64,000 nt of DNA, taken from contig NZ_CP046640.1 of assembly GCF_017751145.1 (NCBI RefSeq), positions 1,716,137 through 1,780,136 on the forward strand, given 5' to 3'. A model generated the notes under the pieces. The model did no database searches and was not told where the DNA came from. It worked only from the letters and a program-made list of their open reading frames with translations. This DNA comes from Iocasia fonsfrigidae. Lineage in GTDB: Bacteria; Bacillota; Halanaerobiia; Halanaerobiales; DTU029. Numbering within the stretch: the first letter of the stretch is position 1; the number at the start of each line of letters is the position of its first letter. This document shows positions 46,786-56,531 of the stretch, in pieces. The position numbers were made by a program, and so were the translations under genes.

Positions 46786-46814
46786 TTGACAAAGTTATAT
46801 AAGTAAGATAAAAT
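46786..46814 (+). promoter_or_regulatory. Sigma-A promoter of the trpP-like gene
   Basis: TTGACA, 17 nt, TAAAAT: a consensus -35 with good spacing. The start codon is 37 nt downstream. No T-box or attenuator fits in this leader. Confidence 0.8.
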
Positions 46815-46850
46815 TTTATTAATACCATAATAAAGGAGAGATGAGTTGAG

Positions 46851-47387
46851 ATGAGTACTAAGGGTTTTGAGATTAGAGATTTAGCTGAGGCGGCTTTACT
46901 GGTAAGCATTGGTTTTATTCTTCATGCCTTTTTTCCGGCTATTGTTATGGGAATGAAACCTGATTTTTCACTGGCTATGATGTTTATTGTTTTAATAGTA
47001 AAAAGGGATTTAAAACTGGGGTTTCTAGTAGCATTAGCTACAGGTATTTTTACTGCACTTACAACAACTTTCCCGGGTGGACAATATGCTAATATAATTG
47101 ATAAGTTAGTTACTTTTGCTGCAGTATCTGCTATTATAAGATTACTTGCTGATAGTTTGGATAATCGAATAGGAGTTGGTATTGTTACAGCAGTAGGTAC
47201 TGTAATCAGTGGAGCAGTTTTCCTTGGATCAGCTGCCTTGATAACAGGATTACCAGGGCCGTTTTCTATACTATTTTATACAGTAGTACTTCCAGCGGCA
47301 GTAATTAATGCCGTAACTTCTGTAGTCTTATATATGGCCTTTACCTATAGTAGGGGTTTTGTTAGTAAAAAAGATACAAGTATATAG
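46851..47387 (+). CDS. trpP: TrpP-family tryptophan transporter
   Basis: Membrane protein of 178 residues with about five hydrophobic segments. The combination of EAALLVSIGFILHAFFP, GMKPDFSLAMMFI and TTTFPGGQYANIIDK is that of the TrpP (YhaG) family of tryptophan importers. It has its own promoter and terminator, so is likely transcribed alone. Substrate is taken from the family. The HisC/aromatic aminotransferase gene lies just upstream. Confidence 0.88.
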   Translation: MSTKGFEIRDLAEAALLVSIGFILHAFFPAIVMGMKPDFSLAMMFIVLIVKRDLKLGFLVALATGIFTALTTTFPGGQYANIIDKLVTFAAVSAIIRLLADSLDNRIGVGIVTAVGTVISGAVFLGSAALITGLPGPFSILFYTVVLPAAVINAVTSVVLYMAFTYSRGFVSKKDTSI

Positions 47388-47416
47388 TATTAACTTTAAA
47401 ATAAATTGTAATTTTA

Positions 47417-47449
47417 CTCCCCTCTGCATGAAAGAGGGGGTTTTATTTT
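47417..47449 (+). terminator. Terminator after trpP
   Basis: Stem CCCCTCT/AGAGGGG with a 7-nt loop, then a T-rich tail. Confidence 0.85.
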
Positions 47450-47463
47450 GTTCTTAAAACAAC

Positions 47464-47488
47464 AGGAAATAGCAGTTTTGTGTTGAAT
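47464..47488 (+). promoter_or_regulatory. Candidate sigma-H promoter of recJ
   Basis: AGGAAAT, 11 nt, GTTGAAT: the -10 box equals that of the yajC site, and the spacing is the same. The recJ start lies 22 nt downstream. Confidence 0.6.
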
Positions 47489-47509
47489 AAATAATTGTGG
47501 TGATAAATT

Positions 47510-49990
47510 ATGCAAAAGGCAATGAGGTTATATTTGAGTGATGAATATAATCAAGAACTTAAGTTAGATCCATTATTGGTTCAGATACTGGCCAAACGAG
47601 GTATAAATAATGAAGATGCGGTTCAAAGATTTCTTTATAATGGACTTGATGATTTATTTGATCCATTAGGAATGAAAGGTATTAAGAAGGCTGTCCAGAG
47701 AATACTAAAAGCCATTAATAATAAGGAAAGAATTATTGTTTTTGGTGATTATGATGTTGATGGGATTACATCTACTGCCTTATTAAATCTCTATTTTAAA
47801 AAGAAGTTTAATACAGTTGTCGATTATTATTTGCCTAACCGACACAAAGAAGGTTATGGTCTTAATCTTCCGGCTGTAAAATCCTTTGTAGAAGATAATT
47901 ATGATTTGTTAATAACTGTTGATTGCGGTATTACAGCGGTTAAAGAGGTGGCTTATGGGATGGATAACGGTTTAGATGTTATTGTCACTGATCATCACCA
48001 GCCAGGTGAAGAGCTTCCGGAGGCGGTTAGTGTAGTAGATCCCTATCAACAAGATGACCCCTATCCTTTTAAATCACTGGCCGGTGTTGGGGTGGCTTTT
48101 AAATTATGCCAGAGTCTTGAGTTTTTATCTTCTGGTCAAAGAATTAATGAAACTCTGAAAAATTTAATGGATATTGTAAGTCTGGGAACAGTAGCTGATA
48201 TTGTGCCCTTGCTGGAAGAGAACAGGATAATAGTCAAAAAAGGTCTTTTATTAATGGAAGATAGCAAAAATATTGGTCTGAGGGCTTTAATAGATAGAGT
48301 TGGATTAAAAGGTAGGAGCTTAACACCTGGTCAGATAGCCTACATTATTGCCCCGCCATTAAATGCTGCTGGCAGGGTAGAGGATCCGGAGTTGGGTATA
48401 AAACTTTTGATTACAGATGATATTAATGAGGCAGAAGAGATAGCTGACAGACTTGTTCAATTAAATAGTGAACGCCAAAAAATAGAGGGAGATATACTCA
48501 AGGAAGCTGTCAATATGGTAGAGGAGGAAATAGATCTCAAGAAAGAAAAGGCAATTGTTCTTCATTCTACCGACTGGCATCATGGTGTTATTGGAATAGT
48601 TGCCTCAAAACTGGTGGAACGTTACTACAGACCAACTATTTTAGTTGCCTGTGATGAGGGGATAGGTCGGGGTTCATGCCGTAGTATAAAGGGTTTAAAT
48701 ATTTATCAGGCCTTAAGTAATTCCTCTGATTATCTTGAGGAATATGGAGGGCATGCTATGGCTGCTGGTATTACTATTAAACAGGATGATATAGTTAAAT
48801 TTAGAATGGGATTTAATGATTATCTGGATAGTATTTTAGATGATGAAGACCTTATTCCAGAATTAAATGTAGATGCTTTACTAACTGGGGATGAAATCAA
48901 TAAAGAATTATATAATAAACTAAAAATACTTGAGCCCTATGGTGTAGCTAATCCGAGGCCCAGGTTTCTTATTAACAGGGTTGAATTAGACAAACTGTAT
49001 CAGGTTGGCAAAAGTAAGCAGCACCTCAAGTTTACTCTTAGTAATGGGGTAGAAGGGATTGGTTTTGGCTTTGGCAGTATTTTGCCTGATTTAAAGGGTA
49101 AAAAAGTAGATTTGGCCTGTCAAATTGATATAAATAGATGGCAGGATAAGGAAAAAATACAAGTAAATCTCGAAGGGTTTAGTATCAGGGAGAAAGCAAG
49201 CCATTATCCAGTTAGTTTTGAATCAGGCAACTGGGAGATAATAGATAAGAGAAACTGTCTTGAAGTCTTTGATTACCTCAATAACCTCCTGTTTGAGCAG
49301 AGAAAGGTCGCTGTTTTTTTAAATAATTCACAACTTTGTAGAAAATATATAAAAAGGCTTGCAGATGTAAAGGTATTTTCAGCTGGCAGCAAAAAAGAAG
49401 TAGATAACTTTAAGAGGCATGATTCTGGCAGTATTTTGTTTTTTAATAATCTTAAAAACCTTGAAAATATCAGAATAAGTGATCTTGTATTTATTTCCCT
49501 GCCATTTTCTATGGGGGAGATGGCTAATATAATTAAAAATTTTATTTTTAAGAAAAGAGTAATACATCTGCTTTATGGTCAGCGGGAATATGACATAAAT
49601 AATAAAATTATTAAAAATAGACTGCCTGTTGATAAATACCTGAGAAAACTGTATTTGTATTTAAGGTCATTTGCTTGCCAGGAAATTTATATTGAAGACC
49701 TTAATAAGGCTATTGTACAAAATGAAAGTATATCAACTAATAAAATATTATTGAGTAAAGGGATTACTATCTTATCTGAAATAGGATTATTGAAGAAAAA
49801 GAATGGAAAGCTTACTCTATTACCGATTTCTGGGGAAAAATTGGACTTATCTGATTCGATAAGTTATAATAATAATATTGATATTATAGAAAAGTTCAGG
49901 TTGTTTTCCAATCTAGCATTTAATGATAATGTTTTTAAGTTAGTATATTATTTAAAAGAATATATTGGGGGGAATAGCAATGAATCTTAA
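47510..49990 (+). CDS. recJ: Single-strand DNA exonuclease RecJ
   Basis: 5'-3' exonuclease of the DHH family, used in recombination and repair. DHH motifs include FGDYDVDGITSTALL, TVDCGIT, VTDHHQPGEELP and the later DHHA1 region with GGHAMAAGI. An OB-fold follows (about 455-560), and a further ~250-residue C-terminal part is present, as in the long Bacillus form. Length of 826 is in the range of long RecJ. The last 11 nt overlap the apt start. Confidence 0.95.
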   Translation: MQKAMRLYLSDEYNQELKLDPLLVQILAKRGINNEDAVQRFLYNGLDDLFDPLGMKGIKKAVQRILKAINNKERIIVFGDYDVDGITSTALLNLYFKKKFNTVVDYYLPNRHKEGYGLNLPAVKSFVEDNYDLLITVDCGITAVKEVAYGMDNGLDVIVTDHHQPGEELPEAVSVVDPYQQDDPYPFKSLAGVGVAFKLCQSLEFLSSGQRINETLKNLMDIVSLGTVADIVPLLEENRIIVKKGLLLMEDSKNIGLRALIDRVGLKGRSLTPGQIAYIIAPPLNAAGRVEDPELGIKLLITDDINEAEEIADRLVQLNSERQKIEGDILKEAVNMVEEEIDLKKEKAIVLHSTDWHHGVIGIVASKLVERYYRPTILVACDEGIGRGSCRSIKGLNIYQALSNSSDYLEEYGGHAMAAGITIKQDDIVKFRMGFNDYLDSILDDEDLIPELNVDALLTGDEINKELYNKLKILEPYGVANPRPRFLINRVELDKLYQVGKSKQHLKFTLSNGVEGIGFGFGSILPDLKGKKVDLACQIDINRWQDKEKIQVNLEGFSIREKASHYPVSFESGNWEIIDKRNCLEVFDYLNNLLFEQRKVAVFLNNSQLCRKYIKRLADVKVFSAGSKKEVDNFKRHDSGSILFFNNLKNLENIRISDLVFISLPFSMGEMANIIKNFIFKKRVIHLLYGQREYDINNKIIKNRLPVDKYLRKLYLYLRSFACQEIYIEDLNKAIVQNESISTNKILLSKGITILSEIGLLKKKNGKLTLLPISGEKLDLSDSISYNNNIDIIEKFRLFSNLAFNDNVFKLVYYLKEYIGGNSNES

Positions 49991-50492
49991 GGAGACAATC
50001 AGGAATATACCTGATTTCCCTAAAGAAGGTGTAATTTTCAAAGATATTACTACTATGCTCAAGGATCCTGCTGCTTTTAAAGAAGCTATTGATCACATGG
50101 CAGAAAAATACAAGGATTGTGATATAGATTATGTAGTAGGTATTGAAGCCAGGGGATTTATTTTAGGTGCACCAATAGCCCTGGCTCTTAATAAGGGTTT
50201 TATCCCTGTTAGAAAGCCAGGCAAACTACCTGCTGAGACAGTTGTAGCTAGCTATGAACTGGAATATGGAACTAACCAGGTTGAGATGCATCAGGATGCT
50301 ATAACAGAGGGTGATAAGGTTCTGATTATAGATGATCTACTGGCTACAGGTGGTACTGTAAGTGCTGCAGTTGATTTAGTAGAAAGACTGGGTGGAGAGG
50401 TTATTGGTATAGGATTTTTGCTTGAGCTATGTTTTTTAAAAGGAAGGGATATATTAAGTAATTATGATGTGTTTTCTTTACTACAGGAATAG
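49980..50492 (+). CDS. apt: Adenine phosphoribosyltransferase
   Basis: Salvages adenine with PRPP to give AMP. The type I PRTase loop is VLIIDDLLATGGT, and GIEARGFILGAPIA and the N-terminal FPKEGVIFKDITT are Apt hallmarks. About 170 residues. ATG 49980 lies 6 nt after GGGGGG, inside the end of recJ; an ATG-like codon at 49965 is less well placed. The recJ-apt-relA order is conserved in Firmicutes. Confidence 0.97.
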   Translation: MNLKETIRNIPDFPKEGVIFKDITTMLKDPAAFKEAIDHMAEKYKDCDIDYVVGIEARGFILGAPIALALNKGFIPVRKPGKLPAETVVASYELEYGTNQVEMHQDAITEGDKVLIIDDLLATGGTVSAAVDLVERLGGEVIGIGFLLELCFLKGRDILSNYDVFSLLQE

Positions 50493-50504
50493 AGGAGAGT
50501 CTTA

Positions 50505-52661
50505 ATGGAATTGGATGAATTGCTGAAAAAGATAGAATCATATATAGACAATCCAGATATAGAACTTATCAGAAAGGCCTATAATTTTGCAGAAAGAGCT
50601 CATAGGAGGCAGAACCGAATATCTGGGGAGCCGTTTATAGAACATCCACTGGGTGTTGCCTTAATACTGGCTGATTTAGGTCTTGATATTATTTCAATTG
50701 CCGGTGCCCTTCTTCATGATGTGGTAGAGGATACAGAGGTTACAAGTGATGAGATTGAAAGGGAGTTTGGAGGAGAAATTGCCCTGCTGGTTGATGGTGT
50801 AACCAAATTGACCAGAATAAAATTTAAATCTAAAGAGGAACATCAGGCTGAGAGTCTACGCAAAATGTTTATTGCTATGGCTGAGGATATCAGGGTGATT
50901 TTAATAAAATTAGCTGACCGGCTTCATAATATGAGAACCCTGGCTTATTTAAGGAAATATAAACAGATTCAAAAGGCTACTGAGACAATAGAGATATATG
51001 CACCACTTGCCCACCGTCTTGGTATGTCCAAAATAAAATGGGAATTGGAAGATCTTTCTTTCCGTTATTTGGATAAGGATATGTACTATGAGGTAGCCAA
51101 AAAGGTAGCTGCTAATCGTGCTGAAAGGGAAAAAGACATTAAAGATGCGATAGATTATCTGAGTAAGAAATGTGCATCCCAGGGCATAGCAGCCAATATA
51201 TATGGTAGACCTAAACATCTGTATAGTATTTATCAAAAAATGAAACGCAAGGAAGTTGATTTTACTGAGATATATGATTTAACAGCAATCAGGGTTATTG
51301 TAGATTCTGTCAGGGAGTGTTATGAGGTACTGGGTATGGTTCACGAAATATGGAAACCAATTCCAGGTAGATTTAAAGACTATATAGCAATGCCTAAATC
51401 AAATATGTATCAATCCCTCCATACAACGGTAATTGGTCCTAAAGGTGATCCCCTGGAAGTACAGATCAGGACACTGGAGATGCATCGAACTGCTGAATAT
51501 GGTATCGCTGCCCACTGGCGTTATAAAGAAGGGAAAACTGGTGATGAGGCCTTTGAGGAGAAACTTTCCTGGTTGAGGCAGTTACTTGAGTGGCAGAAAG
51601 ATCTGCAGGAACCACAGGAATTCATGGAGGCATTAAAGATAGACCTGTTTGAAGATGAGGTTTTTGTTTTTACCCCTAAAGGAGATGTTATTTCTTTGCC
51701 CAGGGGAGCTACACCGGTTGATTTTGCTTATTATATTCATACCGAGGTAGGTCACAGTTGTGTTGGTGCAAAGGTTAATGGGAAGATTAAGCCACTGGAA
51801 TACAGGTTGAAGAATGGTAATATTGTAGAAATACAGACCTCCAAAACCAGTAATGGCCCCAGCCGTGACTGGTTAAAATATGTTAAGACCTCAAAAGCTA
51901 GGAGTAAGATAAAACACTGGTTTAAACAACAGGAAAGAGACCAGATTATTCAGCGTGGTAAGGATTTGTTAGAGAAGGAATTAAAAAGACGACATATTGA
52001 ACTAAAAGAACAGGAAAAACAGGAAGAGCTAGTCCGTATTGCTGGTAAAATGGGTAAAAATAATGTTGACGAATTACTTGAACTTGTTGGTTATAATCAG
52101 ATTAATACCCAGCAGGTTATTAGTAGATTGAAGGCTGTTCAAGAAGATAATAATATAAAGCTTGAAGATATGAAGGGATTAACTAAAAGGGTTGTAAAAA
52201 AATCAGCTGATAAGGGTGTTAAGGTAAAGGGGATAGATGATCTGCTTGTCAGGATTTCAAAGTGTTGTAATCCGGTTCCCGGGGATGATATTACTGGTTA
52301 TATAACCCGGGGTAGGGGTGTATCTATTCACCGTTGTGACTGTCCAAATTTACAGAACTTAATTGAGCATGATCAGGAAAGATTAATTAATGTTAGTTGG
52401 GATGAGGAACGTTCTGAATCCTATGAGGTTAACCTTGCTATAGAAGCAGTAAATAAAAAGGCTTTGTTAAATGATATTACTTCTCTGATAAAAGAAGAAC
52501 AGATTAATTTATTATCGGTGATTGCACGTACAGATAAATATAACCGGGCACATATAAAATTAGTACTGGAATTAAGTAGTTTAGAACACATGAGGGATAT
52601 AATTTCTAAATTAGGTGATATTTCAGGGATATTATCAGTTGAACGGGCCAAACCAACTTAA
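50505..52661 (+). CDS. relA: Bifunctional (p)ppGpp synthetase/hydrolase (RelA/SpoT)
   Basis: Stringent-response enzyme that makes and degrades (p)ppGpp. Residues 1-200 form an HD hydrolase domain with LLHDVVEDT and IKLADRLHNMRTL. The synthetase domain is at about 220-350 (GRPKHLYSIYQKM, YQSLHTTVIGP). A TGS domain (about 390-450), a helical and zinc-finger-like part (CCNPVPGD) and a C-terminal ACT domain follow. Both activities appear intact, as in the long Rsh enzyme of Bacillus. Length of 718 is typical. Dtd follows, as in Bacillus. Confidence 0.97.
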   Translation: MELDELLKKIESYIDNPDIELIRKAYNFAERAHRRQNRISGEPFIEHPLGVALILADLGLDIISIAGALLHDVVEDTEVTSDEIEREFGGEIALLVDGVTKLTRIKFKSKEEHQAESLRKMFIAMAEDIRVILIKLADRLHNMRTLAYLRKYKQIQKATETIEIYAPLAHRLGMSKIKWELEDLSFRYLDKDMYYEVAKKVAANRAEREKDIKDAIDYLSKKCASQGIAANIYGRPKHLYSIYQKMKRKEVDFTEIYDLTAIRVIVDSVRECYEVLGMVHEIWKPIPGRFKDYIAMPKSNMYQSLHTTVIGPKGDPLEVQIRTLEMHRTAEYGIAAHWRYKEGKTGDEAFEEKLSWLRQLLEWQKDLQEPQEFMEALKIDLFEDEVFVFTPKGDVISLPRGATPVDFAYYIHTEVGHSCVGAKVNGKIKPLEYRLKNGNIVEIQTSKTSNGPSRDWLKYVKTSKARSKIKHWFKQQERDQIIQRGKDLLEKELKRRHIELKEQEKQEELVRIAGKMGKNNVDELLELVGYNQINTQQVISRLKAVQEDNNIKLEDMKGLTKRVVKKSADKGVKVKGIDDLLVRISKCCNPVPGDDITGYITRGRGVSIHRCDCPNLQNLIEHDQERLINVSWDEERSESYEVNLAIEAVNKKALLNDITSLIKEEQINLLSVIARTDKYNRAHIKLVLELSSLEHMRDIISKLGDISGILSVERAKPT

Positions 52662-52673
52662 GGAGTTGTTTTG

Positions 52674-53123
52674 ATGAGGGCTGTTATACAACGAGTTAAG
52701 GAAGCTAAGGTTAGTGTTGATAATACAATAATCGGGAAAATAAATACCGGTTTATTGGTCTTTCTCGGGGTTGGTGAAGGTGATAATAAAGAAGATGTTG
52801 ATTATTTAGTAAAAAAGATAATAAATCTAAGGGTATTTGAAGATGTAGATGGGAAGATGAATCTGTCTGCTAAAGATACCAATAAAGAATTGTTAGTTGT
52901 TTCCCAGTTTACTTTGTATGGGGATTGTCGGCAGGGAAGGAGACCAAGTTTTTTTACTGCTGCCAGCCCTAAACAGGCTAAAAAACTATATGAATACTTT
53001 GTTTTAAGGGTTCAAGAGACAGGACTTAAAGTAGAGAGTGGACAATTTCAGGCTATGATGGATGTCGCCCTGGTAAATGATGGTCCAGTAACACTTTTAC
53101 TTGATAGTAATAAACAATTTTAG
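52674..53123 (+). CDS. dtd: D-aminoacyl-tRNA deacylase
   Basis: Removes D-amino acids mischarged on tRNA. The active-site motifs are SQFTLYGD and the cross-subunit NDGPVT near the C terminus. It begins [15 protein letters not shown]; length of 149 is normal. ATG 52674 has AAGGAG upstream; TTG 52671 is in frame but closer. It is tightly linked to relA. Confidence 0.96.
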
Positions 53124-53141
53124 ATTAAGAGGTGTTATATT

Positions 53142-53744
53142 ATGCAGGTAAAGAGGATCCCGGTAGGTTTTAATAAAACTAATTGTTACCTTATAAAATT
53201 AGTTGATACTGATGGTTTATTGGTTGACCCTGGTGGAGAAGGAGATAAGATAATTAAGGAAATAAATAATATGGATATTTCAATTAAAAAGATCATCTTA
53301 ACACATGGCCATTTTGATCATATAGCTGCTTTAGCTTATCTAAGGGATAGCCTCCAGGCAGAGGTATATATTCACAAATTAGATAGTGAAATGCTAGTTG
53401 ATCCTTCTAAAAATCTTTCTTCATCATTTGGTTCTGATATAGAAACAGTTCCGGCTGATCATTTATTAAAGGATGGTGATATGATTAATGGATTTAAGAT
53501 AATCCATACTCCTGGACATACTCCGGGAGGGATTTGTTTATATCATAAAGAAGAAGGTATCCTTTTTAGCGGTGATACTATCTTTGCCATGGGGGTAGGG
53601 AGAACAGATTTTCCTGGTTCCAGTACTAAGGATTTACAGAATAGTATAGAACAGATCAAGAATAATTTGCCGGTAGAGACTGTTATTTACCCTGGTCATG
53701 GACCACAGACGGTTCTCGAGGATTTTATGAATTATTATGGCTAA
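53142..53744 (+). CDS. MBL-fold metallo-hydrolase (glyoxalase II-like)
   Basis: Soluble metallo-beta-lactamase-fold hydrolase of 200 residues. Metal motifs: THGHFDHIAAL, HTPGHTPGG, SGDTIFAMGVGRTD and a final PGHGP. This is the small glyoxalase II-like subclass common after dtd in Firmicutes. Substrate unknown; a thioester or lactone hydrolase is likely. It closes the recJ-apt-relA-dtd unit. Confidence 0.92.
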   Translation: MQVKRIPVGFNKTNCYLIKLVDTDGLLVDPGGEGDKIIKEINNMDISIKKIILTHGHFDHIAALAYLRDSLQAEVYIHKLDSEMLVDPSKNLSSSFGSDIETVPADHLLKDGDMINGFKIIHTPGHTPGGICLYHKEEGILFSGDTIFAMGVGRTDFPGSSTKDLQNSIEQIKNNLPVETVIYPGHGPQTVLEDFMNYYG

Positions 53745-53762
53745 TTTTACCATACTGATATA

Positions 53763-53791
53763 TTGACAAGTATAGTCTAATAAGATAAAAT
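53763..53791 (+). promoter_or_regulatory. Sigma-A promoter of the foldase gene
   Basis: TTGACA, 17 nt, TAAAAT. It closely resembles the trpP promoter, including an AAGATAAAATT run at the -10 box. Confidence 0.8.
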
Positions 53792-53820
53792 TAAAAAGAA
53801 TTCTAGAAAGGAGTGGAATG

Positions 53821-55248
53821 ATGTTAAAGAGCTTACGGAATTATAGTAAAATTATTATTATTGTTATTGTTGTTGCTATGGTTGTTACCGGTGCTTTATT
53901 AGGGTATGGCAGGTATCTTAATAAACCAGCTACAACAAAGGCTCAATCTCAATATGTTGCGCAAGTAAATGGCAGTAATATTTCTGAAGAAGAATATTAT
54001 TATATTATGCAGAATCAAACTGCAGGGGCGAATTTTGAACGTTCACAGATAGTACCGTTTAAAGTAAGGGTTCTGGATTCTATAATTGAAACTGAGATAC
54101 TTTTACAGGAAGCGGACAAAATGGATATCCAGTCAACTATAACTGAAGAAGATGTACAAGATTATTATGATACCTTCTTAGAAAATAATGAAATGACTGA
54201 AGAAGATTTAGTTGCGGAGCTGGGAGAAAATACGAAACTGACTGATTTTAAAGATTATATTAGGAATAGCTTGGAAAAGAATGATTTAATTAATCAGGTT
54301 ATGGAAAGAAGTTATAGTAATGTTACTGTTACTGAGGATGAGGTAATTGAGGCTTATGAAACAATTCAACCCCAGGTTATTATGGTTAGGTTTGGCGAAG
54401 ATAAAGATGCAGCCAGAGCTAAAATAGAAGAAGCCTATGCTGAGCTTAAGGCAAGCAAAGATTTTGCTGGGGTGGCTGATGAATACTCTGACCTGGTTGT
54501 AGGTGAGGGTAAACTTGGTAATATAAACCGTGATAATGGTTATTTTAGTGAAGAGACTAGTAATGAATTGTTTAATCTGGACAAGGGTGTTGTCAGCGAT
54601 ATTATTACTGATGATAAGGCCTATTATATTGTTAAGGTATTAGATAAGAAACTGGCTGAGGGAGAAGATTATCAGGCAGAAAAAGAAGAAATAAAAGAAC
54701 AATTGTTAAAGAGCAAACAAAATAAGGCTTTTGCTAACTGGCTTGAAAGTGTTAAGGCTGAAAGCGATATCCAGATAAATGATCCACAATTAAGTGGATA
54801 TAAATATTTATCACAGGGGAATTATCAAAAGGCTGTTGAACAACTTGAACTTGCTCTGAAGACTTATCCTGTACCAATGACCTATCTATATCTTGCTGAG
54901 GCTTATAAGGCTAATTCAATGATAGATAAGGCTGATGAGACATATAAAAAGGCTGTTGAGGCCTTCCCTGAAGATTGGGAACTAAATCTTTTATATGGTA
55001 ATTTTCTTGCCGGGAGAGATGAAGTAGAGACTGAAGATGCCTTAGCTAAAATTGATGCAGCATCAAAACTAGCTGGTGATGATATAATGGCCCATTATAG
55101 GGTTTTTATGGTTTACAGCCAGTTAGGTGCAGATGAAAAGGCTGATGAAGAGGCAGCAATAATAAAGGAAATACAGGAAAAAATAAAAGCTGAACAGGAA
55201 GAAAATATTGAATCATCAACTGATGATAATGATACAACTAATGAATAA
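53821..55248 (+). CDS. Membrane-anchored SurA/PrsA-like peptidyl-prolyl isomerase with TPR tail
   Basis: About 475 residues. A membrane anchor (about 10-30, VIVVAMVVTGALLGY) replaces the lipobox seen in PrsA. A SurA_N-like helical domain follows (about 50-180), then a parvulin-type domain (about 185-285) seen in IMVRFGEDKDAARAKIEEA and GVVSDIITDDKAYYIVKV. The end (about 315-450) has TPR-like repeats (LSQGNYQKAVEQLELAL and YKANSMIDKADETYKKA). It probably folds exported proteins outside the membrane. ATG 53818 is also possible. The parvulin consensus is weak, so activity is uncertain. Confidence 0.85.
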   Translation: MLKSLRNYSKIIIIVIVVAMVVTGALLGYGRYLNKPATTKAQSQYVAQVNGSNISEEEYYYIMQNQTAGANFERSQIVPFKVRVLDSIIETEILLQEADKMDIQSTITEEDVQDYYDTFLENNEMTEEDLVAELGENTKLTDFKDYIRNSLEKNDLINQVMERSYSNVTVTEDEVIEAYETIQPQVIMVRFGEDKDAARAKIEEAYAELKASKDFAGVADEYSDLVVGEGKLGNINRDNGYFSEETSNELFNLDKGVVSDIITDDKAYYIVKVLDKKLAEGEDYQAEKEEIKEQLLKSKQNKAFANWLESVKAESDIQINDPQLSGYKYLSQGNYQKAVEQLELALKTYPVPMTYLYLAEAYKANSMIDKADETYKKAVEAFPEDWELNLLYGNFLAGRDEVETEDALAKIDAASKLAGDDIMAHYRVFMVYSQLGADEKADEEAAIIKEIQEKIKAEQEENIESSTDDNDTTNE

Positions 55249-55261
55249 TAAGGGTGATTAG

Positions 55262-56515
55262 ATGAAACTTAAAGCACCACGGGGGACAAATGATATTTTG
55301 CCCCCCGTTTCTTTACAATGGCAGTATATTGAAGACTTAACAAAAAAAATACTACATAACTATAATTATCATGAGATCAGGACCCCTATTTTTGAATATA
55401 CAGAATTATTTCAAAGGGGTATTGGTGAAGTGACAGATATTGTGGAAAAAGAGATGTATAGCTTTACAGATAAGGGTGGTAGGGGTATAACTCTTCGACC
55501 AGAAGGAACTGCTTCTGTTGTCAGGTCTTTTATGGAAAATAAGGTATATGGCCAGGCACAACCAACAAAGTATTATTATCTTGGACCTATGTTCCGCTAT
55601 GAAAGACCGCAAGCAGGTAGATTTCGTCAGTTTCATCAGTTGGGGATAGAGGCCTTTGGTTCCAATGACCCGGCACTTGATGCTGAAGTAATAGCCTTGG
55701 GACTTAATATATTAAAAAAACTTGGTTTAAATAACTTAGAGGTATATCTAAATAGTATTGGCTGTCCTGAATGCCGTGTTAAGTATATAGATAAGCTGAA
55801 GGCATATTTATTAAAATATGAGGATGAACTCTGTTCTGACTGCCAGCGCAGGTTACAACGTAATCCTTTTCGTATCTTGGACTGTAAGATAGATAATGAG
55901 ATTATTAAAGAAGCACCTATAATTACAGATTATCTCTGTGAGGAATGTAATCAGCATTTTAATATGGTAAAAAAATACCTTGATTCTATTGAGGTTAAAT
56001 ATATAGTAGAGCCAACCCTGGTAAGGGGTCTTGATTATTACACTAATACTGCCTTTGAGGTTAAATATACTGGACTTGGCGCCCAGGATACTATTTTTGG
56101 TGGTGGGCGTTATAATGGGCTTGCTGAAGAGATTGGAGATAAGGCTATACCTGGCATAGGGTTTGCTATTGGTCTGGAGAGAATACTTTTGACTATTGAA
56201 AGACAGGGTATTAAACTGCCTATTGAAGAAAGCCTTGACCTCTTTATTACTACAATAGGTGAAAAGGCCAAAGAGGCTGCTTTTGGATATATATATAAAC
56301 TAAGGGAAGTCGGTTTGAAGGTTGAAATGGATTACCTGGGACGAAGTGTTAAGGGGCAGATGAAATCTGCTGATCGTATGAATGCTACCTATACCATTAT
56401 TATTGGTGATAATGAGCTAGATAATGGAGTTGCTACAATAAGGAATATGAAATCTGGTGAAGAGCTTGAAATAAAGCTGATAGAGATGACAGAAAAAATG
56501 CAATCAATGGTTTAG
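55262..56515 (+). CDS. hisS: Histidyl-tRNA synthetase
   Basis: Class II synthetase that charges tRNA-His. Motifs: PRGTNDILPP at the N terminus, TLRPEGTASVVR (motif 2 loop with RYERPQAGRFRQFHQ), and the His-specific GLDYYTNTAFEV and GGGRYNGLAEEIG. A C-terminal anticodon-binding domain covers about 325-417. Length of 417 is normal. AspS follows after 16 nt; hisS-aspS is the standard Firmicutes pair. Confidence 0.98.
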   Translation: MKLKAPRGTNDILPPVSLQWQYIEDLTKKILHNYNYHEIRTPIFEYTELFQRGIGEVTDIVEKEMYSFTDKGGRGITLRPEGTASVVRSFMENKVYGQAQPTKYYYLGPMFRYERPQAGRFRQFHQLGIEAFGSNDPALDAEVIALGLNILKKLGLNNLEVYLNSIGCPECRVKYIDKLKAYLLKYEDELCSDCQRRLQRNPFRILDCKIDNEIIKEAPIITDYLCEECNQHFNMVKKYLDSIEVKYIVEPTLVRGLDYYTNTAFEVKYTGLGAQDTIFGGGRYNGLAEEIGDKAIPGIGFAIGLERILLTIERQGIKLPIEESLDLFITTIGEKAKEAAFGYIYKLREVGLKVEMDYLGRSVKGQMKSADRMNATYTIIIGDNELDNGVATIRNMKSGEELEIKLIEMTEKMQSMV

Positions 56516-56531
56516 AAAGGGGAAGCTTGTT